Shown: positions 34,963 through 43,470, counted from the first letter of the stretch. The stretch: 64,000 nt of DNA from Burkholderia territorii (GCF_902833055.1 NZ_CADFEJ010000005.1:62001-126000); one strand, 5' to 3'. Numbers and translations are program-made. The notes: generated by a model from the sequence alone, not told the origin.

Positions 34963-35685
34963 TCAGATCGCCCGCTGATTCACCCGCTTCGACAATTCCT
35001 CCGCGCTCTCCTTGCGCTCGCTGTACCGGTCGACCAGATACGGACCAACGTCGCGCGTCAGCAGCGTGAACTTCACCAGCTCCTCCATCACGTCGACGAC
35101 GCGATCGAAATAGGCCGACGGCTTCATCCGCCCTGCTTCGTCGAATTCCATGAACGCCTTGGCCACCGACGACTGGTTCGGGATCGTCAGCATGCGCATC
35201 CAGCGCCCGAGCACGCGCAGCTGGTTCACCGCGTTGAACGACTGCGAGCCGCCGCTGACCTGCATCACCGCGAGCGTCTTGCCCTGCGTCGGCCGCACGG
35301 CGCCGGCCGACAGCGGAATCCAGTCGATCTGCGACTTCATGATGCCGGTCATCGCGCCGTGTCGTTCCGGCGAGCACCACACCATGCCTTCCGACCACAG
35401 CACCAATTCGCGCAGCTCGACGACCTTCGGATGGCCTTCCGGCGCATCGTCGGGCAACGGCAGCCCGCTCGGATTGAACACGCGCACCTCGGCCCCCATC
35501 GCCGTGAGCAGGCGCGCGGCCTCCTCCACCAGCAGGCGGCTGAACGAGCGCTCGCGCAGCGAACCGTACAGCAGCAGAAAACGCGGCGCGTGAGTGGAAG
35601 GCGATGCCGGCCGCAAGCGGCTCGCGTCCGGCACGCGGAAGAGTTCGGGCGCGAGTTGCGGCAGGTCGGACAATCGGTCGGTCAT
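34963..35685 (-). CDS. arsH: NADPH-dependent FMN reductase, organoarsenical oxidase ArsH
   Basis: A 240-aa flavodoxin-like ArsH. The phosphate-binding segment [14 protein letters not shown] is characteristic, as are [23 protein letters not shown] and the C-terminal [20 protein letters not shown]. ArsH oxidises trivalent methyl- and aromatic arsenicals. The start at 35685 overlaps the acr3 stop (ATGA), so it is coupled to the efflux pump. An open stretch upstream in the same frame belongs to acr3 DNA and is not coding. Confidence 0.94.
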   Translation of the reverse strand: MTDRLSDLPQLAPELFRVPDASRLRPASPSTHAPRFLLLYGSLRERSFSRLLVEEAARLLTAMGAEVRVFNPSGLPLPDDAPEGHPKVVELRELVLWSEGMVWCSPERHGAMTGIMKSQIDWIPLSAGAVRPTQGKTLAVMQVSGGSQSFNAVNQLRVLGRWMRMLTIPNQSSVAKAFMEFDEAGRMKPSAYFDRVVDVMEELVKFTLLTRDVGPYLVDRYSERKESAEELSKRVNQRAI

Positions 35686-36776
35686 GAATGGATTCCGGGG
35701 TTGGCTCGAGCGCGCTCGTACCAGCCCTTCGACCGGTTCACGATGCGCACCACCAGCAGCATGACCGGCACCTCGATCAGCACGCCGACGACGGTCGCGA
35801 GCGCCGCGCCGGAGTGAAAACCGAACAGGCTGATCGCGGCCGCGACGGCAAGCTCGAAGAAATTGGATGCGCCGATCAGCGCGGACGGGCACGCGACGTC
35901 GTGCTTCTCGCCCACCGCGCGGTTGAGCCAGTATGCGAGCGCCGCGTTGAAGAACACCTGGATCAGGATCGGCACCGCGAGCAGCGCGATCACCAGCGGC
36001 TGCTTCAGGATCGCCGCGCCCTGGAACGCGAACAGCAGCACCAGCGTCGCGAGCAGCGCGGCGATCGACCACGGGCCGATCCTCGCCATCGCGGCATCGA
36101 ACGCCGCCTGCCCGCCGCGCAGCAGCCGCTTGCGCCAGAACTGCGCGAGGATCACCGGAATGACGATGTAGAGCAGCACCGACGTGAGCAGCGTCGCCCA
36201 CGGCACGGTGATCGCGGACATCCCGAGCAGCAGCCCGACCAGCGGCGCGAATGCGATCACCATGATGCTGTCGTTCAGCGCGACTTGCGACAGCGTGAAC
36301 AGCGGATCGCCGCCCGTGAGCCGGCTCCATACGAACACCATCGCCGTGCACGGCGCGGCGGCCAGCAGGATCAGGCCGGCGACGTAGCTGTCGAGCTGGT
36401 CGGCCGGCAGCATCGGCGCGAACAGCTGGCGGATGAACAACCAGCCGAGAAAGGCCATCGAGAACGGCTTGACGAGCCAGTTCACGACGAGCGTGACGCC
36501 GATCCCCTTCACATGCTGCCGCACTTCGTGCAACGCGCCGAAGTCGACCTTCACCAGCATCGGGATGATCATCACCCAGATCAGCACGCCGACCGGCAGG
36601 TTCACCTGCGCGTACTCGATGCGGCCGATCCGCTGGAACACGTCGGGCAGCACCTGGCCGAGCGCGATGCCGGCGACGATGCACAGCGCGACCCAGACCG
36701 TCAGGTAGCGTTCGAAGAAATTGATCGCCGGCTTCGCAGCGGCGTCGCAAGGCGGGACGGTGTTGGACGTATTCAT
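35682..36776 (-). CDS. acr3: ACR3-family arsenite efflux transporter
   Basis: Inner-membrane arsenite exporter of 364 aa with about ten helices. The sequence [21 protein letters not shown] at the N-terminus and [19 protein letters not shown], which includes the conserved cysteine essential in ACR3 proteins, mark it as ACR3, not the ArsB type. It expels As(III) produced by ArsC from arsenate. It lies 66 bases after arsC and overlaps arsH. The symbols arsB and acr3 are used interchangeably in databases for this family. Confidence 0.95.
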   Translation of the reverse strand: MNTSNTVPPCDAAAKPAINFFERYLTVWVALCIVAGIALGQVLPDVFQRIGRIEYAQVNLPVGVLIWVMIIPMLVKVDFGALHEVRQHVKGIGVTLVVNWLVKPFSMAFLGWLFIRQLFAPMLPADQLDSYVAGLILLAAAPCTAMVFVWSRLTGGDPLFTLSQVALNDSIMVIAFAPLVGLLLGMSAITVPWATLLTSVLLYIVIPVILAQFWRKRLLRGGQAAFDAAMARIGPWSIAALLATLVLLFAFQGAAILKQPLVIALLAVPILIQVFFNAALAYWLNRAVGEKHDVACPSALIGASNFFELAVAAAISLFGFHSGAALATVVGVLIEVPVMLLVVRIVNRSKGWYERARANPGIHS

Positions 36777-36842
36777 CGGACAGGTTCGATACCGAAAAAG
36801 CGCAAGCGGCGCACGGTTCGCGCCGTGCGCCGGCGCGGACGC

Positions 36843-37337
36843 TCAGTTTCGCGAGATGGCGATCAACGCGGCCTGCAGTTCGGCGTCGTTCAAGCGCTCG
36901 AGCGGCAACGCCAGCAGTTGCAGCATCCGGTAGCCGATCGCCTCGCGCGTCAGCTCGAACGCGAGGCGCTTGCCGGCGTCGCCGCCTTCGGCGTTCGACG
37001 GATCGGCGTAGCCCCAATGCACGTTCACCGGGCTGCCGGGCCAGTACGGGCACGCCTCGGCGGCCGCGCTGTCGCATACCGTGATGACGATGCGCATGCG
37101 CGGCGCGCCGTCGCCGACGAACTCGTCCCAGCTCTTGCTGCGGTATCCGGTGACGTCGACGCCCGCGCGCGTGAGCGCATCGAGCGCGAACGGATTGAGC
37201 CGGCCGCTCGGCGCGCTGCCGGCGCTGTACGCGCGCACGTCGCGGCCGAGTTTCGCGGCCCAGTGATTGAGCATGCCCTCCGCGAGCACGCTGCGCGCGG
37301 AGTTGTGGGTGCAGAGGATCAGGACGTTGGTGGTCAT
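36843..37337 (-). CDS. arsC: arsenate reductase ArsC (low-molecular-weight phosphatase type)
   Basis: A 164-aa LMW-PTP-fold arsenate reductase that reduces As(V) to As(III). The P-loop CTHNSARS spans residues 9-16, with nucleophile C9 and R15. The segment [15 protein letters not shown] holds the second cysteine pair region, and a redox partner such as thioredoxin or glutaredoxin is expected. It follows arsR by 15 bases and precedes acr3. Confidence 0.94.
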   Translation of the reverse strand: MTTNVLILCTHNSARSVLAEGMLNHWAAKLGRDVRAYSAGSAPSGRLNPFALDALTRAGVDVTGYRSKSWDEFVGDGAPRMRIVITVCDSAAAEACPYWPGSPVNVHWGYADPSNAEGGDAGKRLAFELTREAIGYRMLQLLALPLERLNDAELQAALIAISRN

Positions 37338-37352
37338 CGGCGGGTGCTTTGC

Positions 37353-37688
37353 TTACGTTTGGTCGGCGCAGGCGGTCGAACAGGCGGAGACCGGCGCGCA
37401 CGGATTGCCGCCGCAGCAGTTTTCGGTGAGGTAGCCGATCAGCCCGTCCATCGTCGCGAAGTTCGCGCAATAGATCACGAAGCGGCCTTCCTGGCGGCTC
37501 GTGACGAGCTGCGCGTGGGCCAGTTCCTTCAGATGAAACGACAGCGACGACGGCGGCACGTCGAGCAGCGTCGCGATTTGCCCGGCGGGCAGGCCCGACG
37601 GGCCGGCCTGCACGAGCGCGCGGAATACGGCGAGGCGAGATTCGTGCGCGAGGGCCGACAGCGCGGCGATGGTCTGGTTCGTTTCCAT
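37353..37688 (-). CDS. arsR: arsenic-responsive repressor ArsR
   Basis: A 111-aa winged-helix repressor. The DNA-recognition segment [21 protein letters not shown] is typical of ArsR. The inducer-binding cysteines appear at the C-terminus (NCCGGNPC and further CSTAC), the arrangement seen in Acidithiobacillus-type ArsR proteins, rather than in the alpha-3 helix. The start codon has no ribosome binding site in front of it, and the best -10 (TAATAT at 37700-37695) would place the transcript start at or next to the ATG, so the mRNA may be leaderless. It is the first gene of the ars operon. Confidence 0.93.
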   Translation of the reverse strand: METNQTIAALSALAHESRLAVFRALVQAGPSGLPAGQIATLLDVPPSSLSFHLKELAHAQLVTSRQEGRFVIYCANFATMDGLIGYLTENCCGGNPCAPVSACSTACADQT

Positions 37689-37716
37689 TTTTCGATATTA
37701 CTCGAAATATGGAAAC
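37681..37716. promoter_or_regulatory. large ArsR operator: 15-bp inverted repeat over the arsR start
   Basis: Arms at 37681-37695 and 37702-37716 are complementary at 14 of 15 positions (GTTTCCATNTTTCGA and its complement), around TATTAC. The dyad covers the arsR start codon and the candidate -10. The inner TTCGA-N6-TCGAA core is probably what ArsR contacts. Confidence 0.7.
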
Positions 37717-37852
37717 GATGAAACGGGACGCTCGCGGCGTGCGCCCGTCGATTCGTTCGCAACAGGAAATAGACGATCAACACATCAACTATTTGTAACT
37801 ACCTTAGTTTCATTTAATCTGTGCGCACTCAACTTCCACCAGGGGTCTCGTC

Positions 37853-39064
37853 ATGTCGCTTCGTCGTCTGATTTCTTCCATGTTTGCCGCCGCCGCGATG
37901 TTCGGCGTCGCGTCCGCGAGCATCGCCGGGCCGCTTACCGTCGATGTCTACAATCCCGGTGCCAAGGCAATCTTCCCGGTTTCGTCCGAGATCGTGTCGG
38001 GCAAGACCGAAGCCATCCTGATCGACGCCCAATTCCAGCGCGACGATGCCAAGGCACTGGTGAACCGGATCAAGGCGACCGGCAAGACGCTCAAGGCGGT
38101 CTACGTGAGCCACGCCGATCCCGATTATTACTTCGGACTGGACACCATTCACGCGGCATTCCCGGACGCGAAGATCGTCGCGACGCCGCAGACCGTCGCC
38201 GCGATCGAGGCCAGCAAGGACGGCAAGCTTGCATACTGGGGCCCCATCCTCAAGGACAATGCGCCGGCTTCGGTGATCGTGCCGCAGCCGCTCGCCGGCG
38301 ACACGTTGCGCGTCGACGGGCAACCGCTGCGCATCGTCGGGCTCGACGGCCCGACGCCCGATCGCACGTTCGTCTGGATTCCTTCCGAGCGGACCGTGGT
38401 GGGCGGCATCCCGGTCGCCGCGAACATCCACGTGTGGATGGCCGACACGCAGACGCCGCTGTCGCACGCGAACTGGCTCGCGACACTCGACCGGATCGAC
38501 GCGCTGAAGCCGGCGCGCGTCGTGCCCGGCCACTACCTGCCCAATCGGGATGGCAGCCTGCCGTTCACGACCGGCGTCGCATTCACGCGCGCGTATCTGA
38601 CGGCGTTCGACCAGGAGACGGCGCGCGCGACGGATTCGGCCGCCCTGATCGCCGCCATGGACGCACGCTATCCGGGGCTTGGCGAGAAGTCGTCGCTCGA
38701 GTTGAGCGCGAAGGTCGCGAAGGGCGAGATGCAGTGGCCCGCGCCCGCCCCGTTTCCGGCCGCAGGCAAGACGGCGCGCGTGCAATTCGGCGATACCGTA
38801 TTCGAACTGCGCTTCAAGGACGACAAGACGATGTCGTTCGTCGGCACCGCCGGCCAGTTCAAGGGCGTGACGGATACGGTGCAGTACACCGCGCGCGAGA
38901 TTCGTCCGCAGGTGTACATGGTGTACTGGCATGAGCCGGCCACGGGTTCGAACGTCGTGCACGTCGAGGATTTCGCGCGCGGCACCGTGAACACGAACAT
39001 CTCGCTGAAGGACGGGCAGTTCCTGCACATGGCAGGTACGTTGAAGCTGATCGATCCGCAGTGA
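37853..39064 (+). CDS. secreted MBL-fold protein with a C-terminal MoaF-like domain
   Basis: A 403-aa protein with a signal peptide (cleavage near SIA-GP, residue 26), so periplasmic. Residues about 30-280 form a metallo-beta-lactamase fold. The metal motif reads H87-A-D89-P-D91-Y92 in place of HxHxDH, so two ligands differ, while a later VVPGHYLP histidine is kept. Residues about 285-403 resemble the MoaF domain (TVQYTAREIRPQVYMVYWHEP). This fusion is uncommon and the function is unknown. It is divergent from arsR across 164 bases and has no sigma-54 site. GGGGTCTCGTC precedes the ATG. Confidence 0.85.
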   Translation: MSLRRLISSMFAAAAMFGVASASIAGPLTVDVYNPGAKAIFPVSSEIVSGKTEAILIDAQFQRDDAKALVNRIKATGKTLKAVYVSHADPDYYFGLDTIHAAFPDAKIVATPQTVAAIEASKDGKLAYWGPILKDNAPASVIVPQPLAGDTLRVDGQPLRIVGLDGPTPDRTFVWIPSERTVVGGIPVAANIHVWMADTQTPLSHANWLATLDRIDALKPARVVPGHYLPNRDGSLPFTTGVAFTRAYLTAFDQETARATDSAALIAAMDARYPGLGEKSSLELSAKVAKGEMQWPAPAPFPAAGKTARVQFGDTVFELRFKDDKTMSFVGTAGQFKGVTDTVQYTAREIRPQVYMVYWHEPATGSNVVHVEDFARGTVNTNISLKDGQFLHMAGTLKLIDPQ

Positions 39065-39101
39065 CCGAACCGGCACCGGCGGTTCGGTGCCCGCCCCCGC
39101 G

Positions 39102-39353
39102 TCACGACCACTCTTCCGGCGGCATCTCGCCGCCGTCGTCCTCCCAGTGCGGCTCGCCGGTCTCGTGGCGGCCGCTCGGCGCCACCGGCCCGTTTCCGCT
39201 GCCGCGTTCGGGCCGCCGTCCTGCGTCACGCGCCGTTCTCGCCCGCACCCGTGCCCGCGTGCGGGTCGGCGCCACGGTCCGCTGCTCGCCGCCGCGGCGC
39301 TCGTCGGTCGACGCCGCATCGTTCGTCTGTCGCACATTCGAAGCTGCGTTCAT
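39102..39353 (-). CDS. hypothetical protein, 83 aa, charged and disordered
   Basis: The product is rich in Arg, Glu, Thr and Gly (start MNAASNVRQTNDAASTDERR, end GGEMPPEEWS) and is probably unstructured. Support for a real gene: GAGAGGA lies six bases before the ATG, and a sigma-54-type promoter (39398-39412) points at it. No family is recognised. It is divergent from the PSD-like gene. Confidence 0.55.
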   Translation of the reverse strand: MNAASNVRQTNDAASTDERRGGEQRTVAPTRTRARVRARTARDAGRRPERGSGNGPVAPSGRHETGEPHWEDDGGEMPPEEWS

Positions 39354-39397
39354 GTGTCCTCTCCCGAATCATCGAAGGATTCCGTCGCCCGAGCGCA

Positions 39398-39412
39398 GCA
39401 ATTTCGATGCCG
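39398..39412 (-). promoter_or_regulatory. sigma-54-like promoter for the 83-aa ORF
   Basis: On the minus strand CGGCATC-GAAA-TTGC keeps GG-N10-GC and TTGC but departs at two -24 bases. The predicted start lies about 33 bases before the ATG at 39353. It forms a divergent pair with the site at 39419. Confidence 0.45.
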
Positions 39413-39418
39413 CGCAGC

Positions 39419-39434
39419 GGGCAGGCGCGTTGCT
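39419..39434 (+). promoter_or_regulatory. sigma-54-like promoter for the PSD-like gene
   Basis: GGGCAGGCGCGTTGCT agrees with the consensus except at the first base and at CAG for CAC. The predicted start is near 39445, 27 bases before the ATG, which has GGAGG. Confidence 0.55.
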
Positions 39435-39471
39435 ACGTCCGTTCGTATCGCAACGATTGCCGGAGGTGACC

Positions 39472-40722
39472 ATGACGACCGCTCCCAGCACGGCGCCCGC
39501 CACGCGCCGTCGTCTCGGCGAATGGATGGCCCGCGAGGAATCGCATATGGCCGCGTATCGCGAGGCAATCGCCGCTGCGGCACGCGCGCATGCCGGCGAA
39601 CGGCTGCGCACGCCGGCCGTGCAGGCGCTCGCGCAACTGTTCGACGACGATCCGGTGCTGCGCATGAACCTCACCCGCGCGATCGGCGAGGCACGCGAAG
39701 CAGGCCGCACGCTGGGCTACGCATCGATCGGCGAACTGATGACGGTGATCGATCATCTGATGACGTACACGCCACCCTTCAGCGAATCGAGCCTGATCGT
39801 GTGCCCGCTCAACGCGTTCCTCGACTGGCCGATGTGCATGCCGTCGGGCCACGCGGTGTTTCGCGACCCGACGGTCAACGCGCATCTGAAGCAGGTGCTG
39901 AACGTGTGGTGCGACTTTCTCGGCGGCCCGCATTCGCGCACGCATCTCGACACGTCGCCGCCGGACGGCTGGTTCTGCGACGAAGCGCGCAAGCGCCTCG
40001 GCCTGTCGCAGTTCCAGTATCGCGAGGACCAGCCTCACTGGGGCTTCGACTCGTGGAACGACTTCTTCACGCGGCGCTTTCGTGCGGGCGCCCGGCCGGT
40101 CGCAGCACCGGACGATGCGCACGTGATCGTCAGCGCGTGCGAAGCCGCGCCGTATCACACGGAATCGAACGTGAAGATCCGCGACACGTTCTGGATCAAG
40201 GGCCAGCCGTATTCGCTGCGCGACATCTTCACGCCCGCGCGGCTGCCGCTCGCCGAGCGGTTCGTCGGCGGCGACTTGTACCAGGCCTATCTGAGCGCGT
40301 ACAACTATCACCGCTGGCACGCGCCGGTGCGCGGCACCGTCACGCATGCGTATCGCGTCGACGGCACGTACTACTCGGTCGCCGAAGCGGAAGGCCCGGA
40401 CCCGGCCGGCCTCAACGACTCGCAGGGCTACATGACGGCCGTCGCCGCGCGCGCGATCGTCGCGATCGACTGCGACGACCCGGGGATCGGGACCGTCGCG
40501 GCGGTGTTCGTCGGAATGGGCGACGTTTCGTCGTGCGTCGTCGAAGTCGTGCCGGGGCAGCGCGTCGACAAGGGCGACGAGATCGGCTATTTCCAGTACG
40601 GCGGCTCGACCTACTGCCTGCTGTTCGAAGCAGGCGTGATCGATCGCTTCCTGTGCGCGCCGCCGTTCGACGGCGACGCACCGGTCGTGCAGGTCAACAC
40701 GCCGGTCGCGATCGCGCGCTGA
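39472..40722 (+). CDS. phosphatidylserine decarboxylase-related protein
   Basis: A 416-aa protein of the PSD superfamily. Residues about 25-150 look like the PSD-associated helical domain, and the decarboxylase domain runs from about 160. The autocleavage motif appears as YFQYGGSTYCLLF with S379, expected to become the pyruvoyl group. These longer cytosolic-looking relatives are found in fungi and bacteria and act on amino acids or unknown substrates, so membrane phosphatidylserine is not a safe guess. GGAGG lies six bases before the ATG. It is probably monocistronic and sigma-54 controlled. Confidence 0.85.
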   Translation: MTTAPSTAPATRRRLGEWMAREESHMAAYREAIAAAARAHAGERLRTPAVQALAQLFDDDPVLRMNLTRAIGEAREAGRTLGYASIGELMTVIDHLMTYTPPFSESSLIVCPLNAFLDWPMCMPSGHAVFRDPTVNAHLKQVLNVWCDFLGGPHSRTHLDTSPPDGWFCDEARKRLGLSQFQYREDQPHWGFDSWNDFFTRRFRAGARPVAAPDDAHVIVSACEAAPYHTESNVKIRDTFWIKGQPYSLRDIFTPARLPLAERFVGGDLYQAYLSAYNYHRWHAPVRGTVTHAYRVDGTYYSVAEAEGPDPAGLNDSQGYMTAVAARAIVAIDCDDPGIGTVAAVFVGMGDVSSCVVEVVPGQRVDKGDEIGYFQYGGSTYCLLFEAGVIDRFLCAPPFDGDAPVVQVNTPVAIAR

Positions 40723-40763
40723 GCCGCGCAGCGGCTGCGCGCGAGCGCATCATGCATCGCGTG

Positions 40764-40988
40764 TCACGCGTCGGGGCCGCCGGCGTCGTGGCCGTCGTGC
40801 CGCTGCACGCAGCGGACGACGGTCAACCCGTCGTCGGTCAGCGCCGGGCGGCTCGCGCCCGACGCGTCCCGGCGCATCACGATCAACTGTCGTTCGAGCA
40901 GCGCGACGATGTCGTCGCGGTCGGTCTGGATCTGTTCCGGTGCGCGATGCACCAGGAACAGCGCGGCGAATTCATGGGCGGTCAGCAT
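40764..40988 (-). CDS. hypothetical protein, 74 aa
   Basis: Starts MLTAHEFAALFLVHRAPEQI. It looks like a small winged-helix-like or helical protein (DDIVALLERQLIVMRRD, then LTDDGLTVVRCV) and could be a compact DNA-binding protein. I cannot name a family. GGGGATACG precedes the ATG. A sigma-54-type promoter lies 92-106 bases upstream, and a candidate activator site lies behind that. Confidence 0.65.
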   Translation of the reverse strand: MLTAHEFAALFLVHRAPEQIQTDRDDIVALLERQLIVMRRDASGASRPALTDDGLTVVRCVQRHDGHDAGGPDA

Positions 40989-41079
40989 GCTCGTATCCCC
41001 GTTGGCGGCTACGCACGATGCAGCGGCGGCATCGCGGCGACGCGCGGCGCGAAAGGCGCGCCGGCGACGACACAAGCAT

Positions 41080-41094
41080 GCAGGTAGCGTGCCA
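41080..41094 (-). promoter_or_regulatory. sigma-54 promoter candidate for the 74-aa gene
   Basis: On the minus strand TGGCACG-CTAC-CTGC has a perfect -24 half and one change in -12 (CTGC for TTGC). The predicted start near 41068 leaves an 80-base leader. Confidence 0.58.
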
Positions 41095-41168
41095 GATGGC
41101 GGGACGCGGCCGCGCCGCGTGCGAGCGGCGTGCGGCGCGATGTGTCACCGCAAGCGCGCGACGCGCCG

Positions 41169-41193
41169 CTGCAAAGTTTTCAACGGCGTGTAA
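41169..41193 (-). promoter_or_regulatory. candidate upstream activator site, copy 1
   Basis: On the plus strand CTGCAAAG-T-TTTCAACGG-CG-TGTAA. It is nearly identical to the element at 42318-42343 and lies 75-100 bases upstream of the sigma-54 site at 41080. The sequence identity is certain; the role as an enhancer-protein site is inference. Confidence 0.55.
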
Positions 41194-41239
41194 GCACGCA
41201 CGCGAGCGCGACGCCGGCCCGCTCGCGCCGCCCGGCCGA

Positions 41240-41581
41240 TCACGACTTCCTCGCACGGAACAGCCCGGCCCGCGCGGTTTTGCCGGCCGCCGTGTCGCGC
41301 ACGCGGAAATAGCCGCTGTGCAGTTCCACGCCGCCCTTGCCGTCCGCGAGCACTTCCTCGCACGCGGCCTCGATGCGCGCACGGCCGCGCTCGAACGCGT
41401 CGCGCAGGTCGGCTTCGAGCGCCGAGCGCGCGCCGAAATGATCCTCGAGCGCCTCGACTGTGATCGCGCACGTAAGCGGCTTCCCGTCGACGTCGACGAC
41501 GAAGCGCATCTGCAGCGCCGCGCCGTCGAATTCCGGCGGCGCATCGGTCAACGTCACGTGACGGATCGAATCGGCCGGCAT
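41240..41581 (-). CDS. DUF1488 family protein, 113 aa
   Basis: Contains the DUF1488 pattern: a short beta strand (FDGAALQMRFVVDVDGKPL) followed by CAITVEALEDHFGARSALEADLRDAFERGRARIE. The function of the family is unknown. It lies three bases downstream of the pfpI-like gene on the same strand, so the two form one unit. The start at 41581 (MPADSIRHVT) is the first ATG after that stop. Confidence 0.85.
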   Translation of the reverse strand: MPADSIRHVTLTDAPPEFDGAALQMRFVVDVDGKPLTCAITVEALEDHFGARSALEADLRDAFERGRARIEAACEEVLADGKGGVELHSGYFRVRDTAAGKTARAGLFRARKS

Positions 41582-41584
41582 CGC

Positions 41585-42133
41585 TCACGCCCCTCGCGAC
41601 GCGAGACACTGCACCAGCGCGCCGTTGAAGGCGGGCAGGTCGTCGGGCTTGCGGCTCGTGATCAGGTTCCCGTCGCGCACGACCTCCTGGTCGACCCATT
41701 TGCCGCCCGCGTTGCGGATGTCGTCCTGCAGGCTCGGCCAGCTCGTCATCGTGCGGCCCTCCACCAGCCCCGACGACACGAGCAGCCAGCCGCCGTGACA
41801 GATCACGCCGATCGGCTTGCCCGCGCCGACCGCGGCCGTCACGAATTCGCGCGCGGCCGTCACCATCCGCATCGCATCGCCGTTGACGACGCCTCCGGGC
41901 AGCACGACGGCGTCGTAGTCGCCTTCGCGCGCATCGTCGAACGTGCGGTCCACCTTTACGCGCTCGCCCTTGTCGACGTGCCTGAATCCCTGGATCTCGC
42001 CGCCCTTCTGCGAGATCACGTCCACCTGTGCGCCTTCGGCCTTGAGCGCGCGCTGCGGTTCGACGAGCTCGGCTTCCTCGAAGCCGTCGACGGCGAGTAT
42101 CGCCACCTTGCAATGATCCAGCTTTCCGGTCAT
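41585..42133 (-). CDS. DJ-1/PfpI family protein (YhbO-like)
   Basis: A 182-aa DJ-1/PfpI-fold protein. The nucleophile elbow is C112-H113 in GVICHGGWLLVSSG, and the acidic partner lies in DGFEEAELVEP. PfpI/YhbO relatives are described as stress proteins with deglycase or intracellular protease activity, and the actual chemistry is disputed. GGGAG lies six bases before the ATG. It heads the pfpI-DUF1488 unit under a strong sigma-54-type promoter. Confidence 0.9.
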   Translation of the reverse strand: MTGKLDHCKVAILAVDGFEEAELVEPQRALKAEGAQVDVISQKGGEIQGFRHVDKGERVKVDRTFDDAREGDYDAVVLPGGVVNGDAMRMVTAAREFVTAAVGAGKPIGVICHGGWLLVSSGLVEGRTMTSWPSLQDDIRNAGGKWVDQEVVRDGNLITSRKPDDLPAFNGALVQCLASRGA

Positions 42134-42184
42134 GGAGCGCTCCCTGTGATGTTGCGGCACCCGTCGTGCCGTGCCGGTCGCGCC

Positions 42185-42199
42185 GCAATCGGCGTGCCG
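42185..42199 (-). promoter_or_regulatory. sigma-54 -24/-12 promoter of the pfpI-DUF1488 unit
   Basis: On the minus strand CGGCACG-CCGA-TTGC matches all key bases. The predicted start near 42173 gives a 40-base leader to the ATG at 42133. Confidence 0.76.
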
Positions 42200-42317
42200 C
42201 GCGGGATGACGTCGCGCAGCCATCGTCTCCATGGGGCATGACCCGCAATCGCGAAGGCACTCACGCACGCGAGCGGCCGCGCGACGCACAGGCCGGCCGG
42301 CCCGACGTCATGGGCAT

Positions 42318-42343
42318 CTGCAAAGATTTCAACGGAGATGTAA
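42318..42343 (-). promoter_or_regulatory. candidate upstream activator site, copy 2
   Basis: On the plus strand CTGCAAAG-A-TTTCAACGG-AGA-TGTAA. It lies 119-144 bases upstream of the sigma-54 site at 42185. Seventeen of the first 18 bases match copy 1, with a one-base difference in the spacer before TGTAA. Confidence 0.55.
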
Positions 42344-42428
42344 CCGGAATGCCTGGCGGCGGCCACCCGGCGCAATCATGCACGGCCACGTCCACGGCCG
42401 CGCGCGGGCCGCTGTCGGCCCGGCATGC

Positions 42429-42794
42429 TCACTGCAGATGGCGCGCCGCGTCGAGCATCGCGTCGGTCAGCTCGACCGTCAGCGTCAGGTCCTCGGTGAC
42501 GTCGGGCAGCGTGTCGAGCGTGGCCTGCACGGCATCGTGCAGCATTGCGTGCACGCGCATCCGCGCGCCGTCGTCGAGATCTGCGTAGCGCTGCATCGTG
42601 TCGCAGTCGAGCGCGAGCACGACCGAGTGCCGCGGCGTCTCGGGCCGCGCGTCGGGCGCCAGCGCCCATGCCGCATGGAACGTGATCCTGCCGGTCTCGA
42701 CGTCGAGATGGACCGTCGTATCGAGATCGTCGGTGTCGACCTCGTCGGTGTCGAGTTCGACCGGGTCGAACGAGGTTCGGTGATTCGAGTCCAT
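42429..42794 (-). CDS. hypothetical protein, 121 aa, paralogue of the 49372-49758 protein
   Basis: Starts MDSNHRTSFDPVELDTDEVD. After an acidic N-terminus, residues about 30-115 read FHAAWALAPDARPETPRHSV then LDCDTMQRYADLDDGARMRV, which aligns by eye with the 128-aa protein at 49372 ([32 protein letters not shown]). I think these belong to the Burkholderia DUF3022-type family, recalled and not checked. GGGAG lies before the ATG. It is 89 bases downstream of the Gly-rich gene and may be co-transcribed from its promoter. Confidence 0.72.
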   Translation of the reverse strand: MDSNHRTSFDPVELDTDEVDTDDLDTTVHLDVETGRITFHAAWALAPDARPETPRHSVVLALDCDTMQRYADLDDGARMRVHAMLHDAVQATLDTLPDVTEDLTLTVELTDAMLDAARHLQ

Positions 42795-42883
42795 GATGTG
42801 CTCCCGCGTGGTGGCAGTGCCGGCCCCGCGGCCGGCCCCCGCCATCGCGCCGCGCCGGTCGCGCCGGCGCGACACCGTGATCG

Positions 42884-43372
42884 TCAATAGCCGCTCGAGC
42901 CCGCGCTGCCCGTACCGCCCGCGCCGCCGCCGCCGGAGCCTGTCGCGCCCGACGAGCGGCCGTTACCGGCACCCGCGCCGGTGCCGCCCTCGCCGGCGCC
43001 TACGCCGCCCATGCCGGCGCTGCCCCCCGCGCTGCCGCCGCCGGTGGCGCCGCCCGTGCTGCCGCTGCCGCCGGTCCCGGCGCCGCTCGGGCCGCCCGGT
43101 TTGGTCCGCACATGCGGGCGCCCGTGCGAACGCGTGGCGCGCGGCTCCTGCATGCGCGTCGCGGGCGGTGGTGCTGCCGTATTGCCATTCGTCATACCGC
43201 CGCCGGTGCCCTGTGCCGATGTGTCCGGCGGCGACAGGATCGGCGCACCGGTGCCCTCGTCGGAGCGCTGCGAATTCTGCGCCCATGCGGCCGGCGCGGC
43301 CGCGACGAGTGCGACGGCCGCGCACGCAAGAATTCGGCGCGCGGCAGATTTCGATTCGAATACTGGCTTCAT
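42884..43372 (-). CDS. secreted glycine-rich protein, 162 aa
   Basis: A cleavable signal peptide (MKPVFESKSAARRILACAAV..., cleavage after AAWA near residue 31) is followed by a Pro/Thr/Gln segment and a C-terminal half made mostly of Gly, Ala and Ser (GGSAGMGGVGAGEGG), probably disordered in the periplasm or on the surface. No enzymatic motif is seen. GGGAG precedes the ATG. It is divergent from the DUF3175 gene, each with its own sigma-54-type promoter in the 131-base gap. Confidence 0.72.
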   Translation of the reverse strand: MKPVFESKSAARRILACAAVALVAAAPAAWAQNSQRSDEGTGAPILSPPDTSAQGTGGGMTNGNTAAPPPATRMQEPRATRSHGRPHVRTKPGGPSGAGTGGSGSTGGATGGGSAGGSAGMGGVGAGEGGTGAGAGNGRSSGATGSGGGGAGGTGSAGSSGY

Positions 43373-43428
43373 GGAACGTTCTCCCTCAATGGAACGGCTG
43401 TCGTGGAATTTCCTGCGCCCATGGTCCA

Positions 43429-43443
43429 GCAAGGCACGTGCCG
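43429..43443 (-). promoter_or_regulatory. sigma-54 -24/-12 promoter of the Gly-rich gene
   Basis: On the minus strand CGGCACG-TGCC-TTGC. The predicted start near 43417 leaves a 45-base leader. It is back to back with the plus-strand promoter at 43455, with eleven bases between them. Confidence 0.76.
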
Positions 43444-43454
43444 TCGGCGATGCG

Positions 43455-43470
43455 CGGCACATCGCTTGCT
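43455..43470 (+). promoter_or_regulatory. sigma-54 -24/-12 promoter of the DUF3175-antiporter unit
   Basis: CGGCACATCGCTTGCT keeps GGCAC and TTGCT at the right spacing. The predicted start near 43481 is 23 bases before the DUF3175 ATG at 43504, with GGAG in between. Confidence 0.75.
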
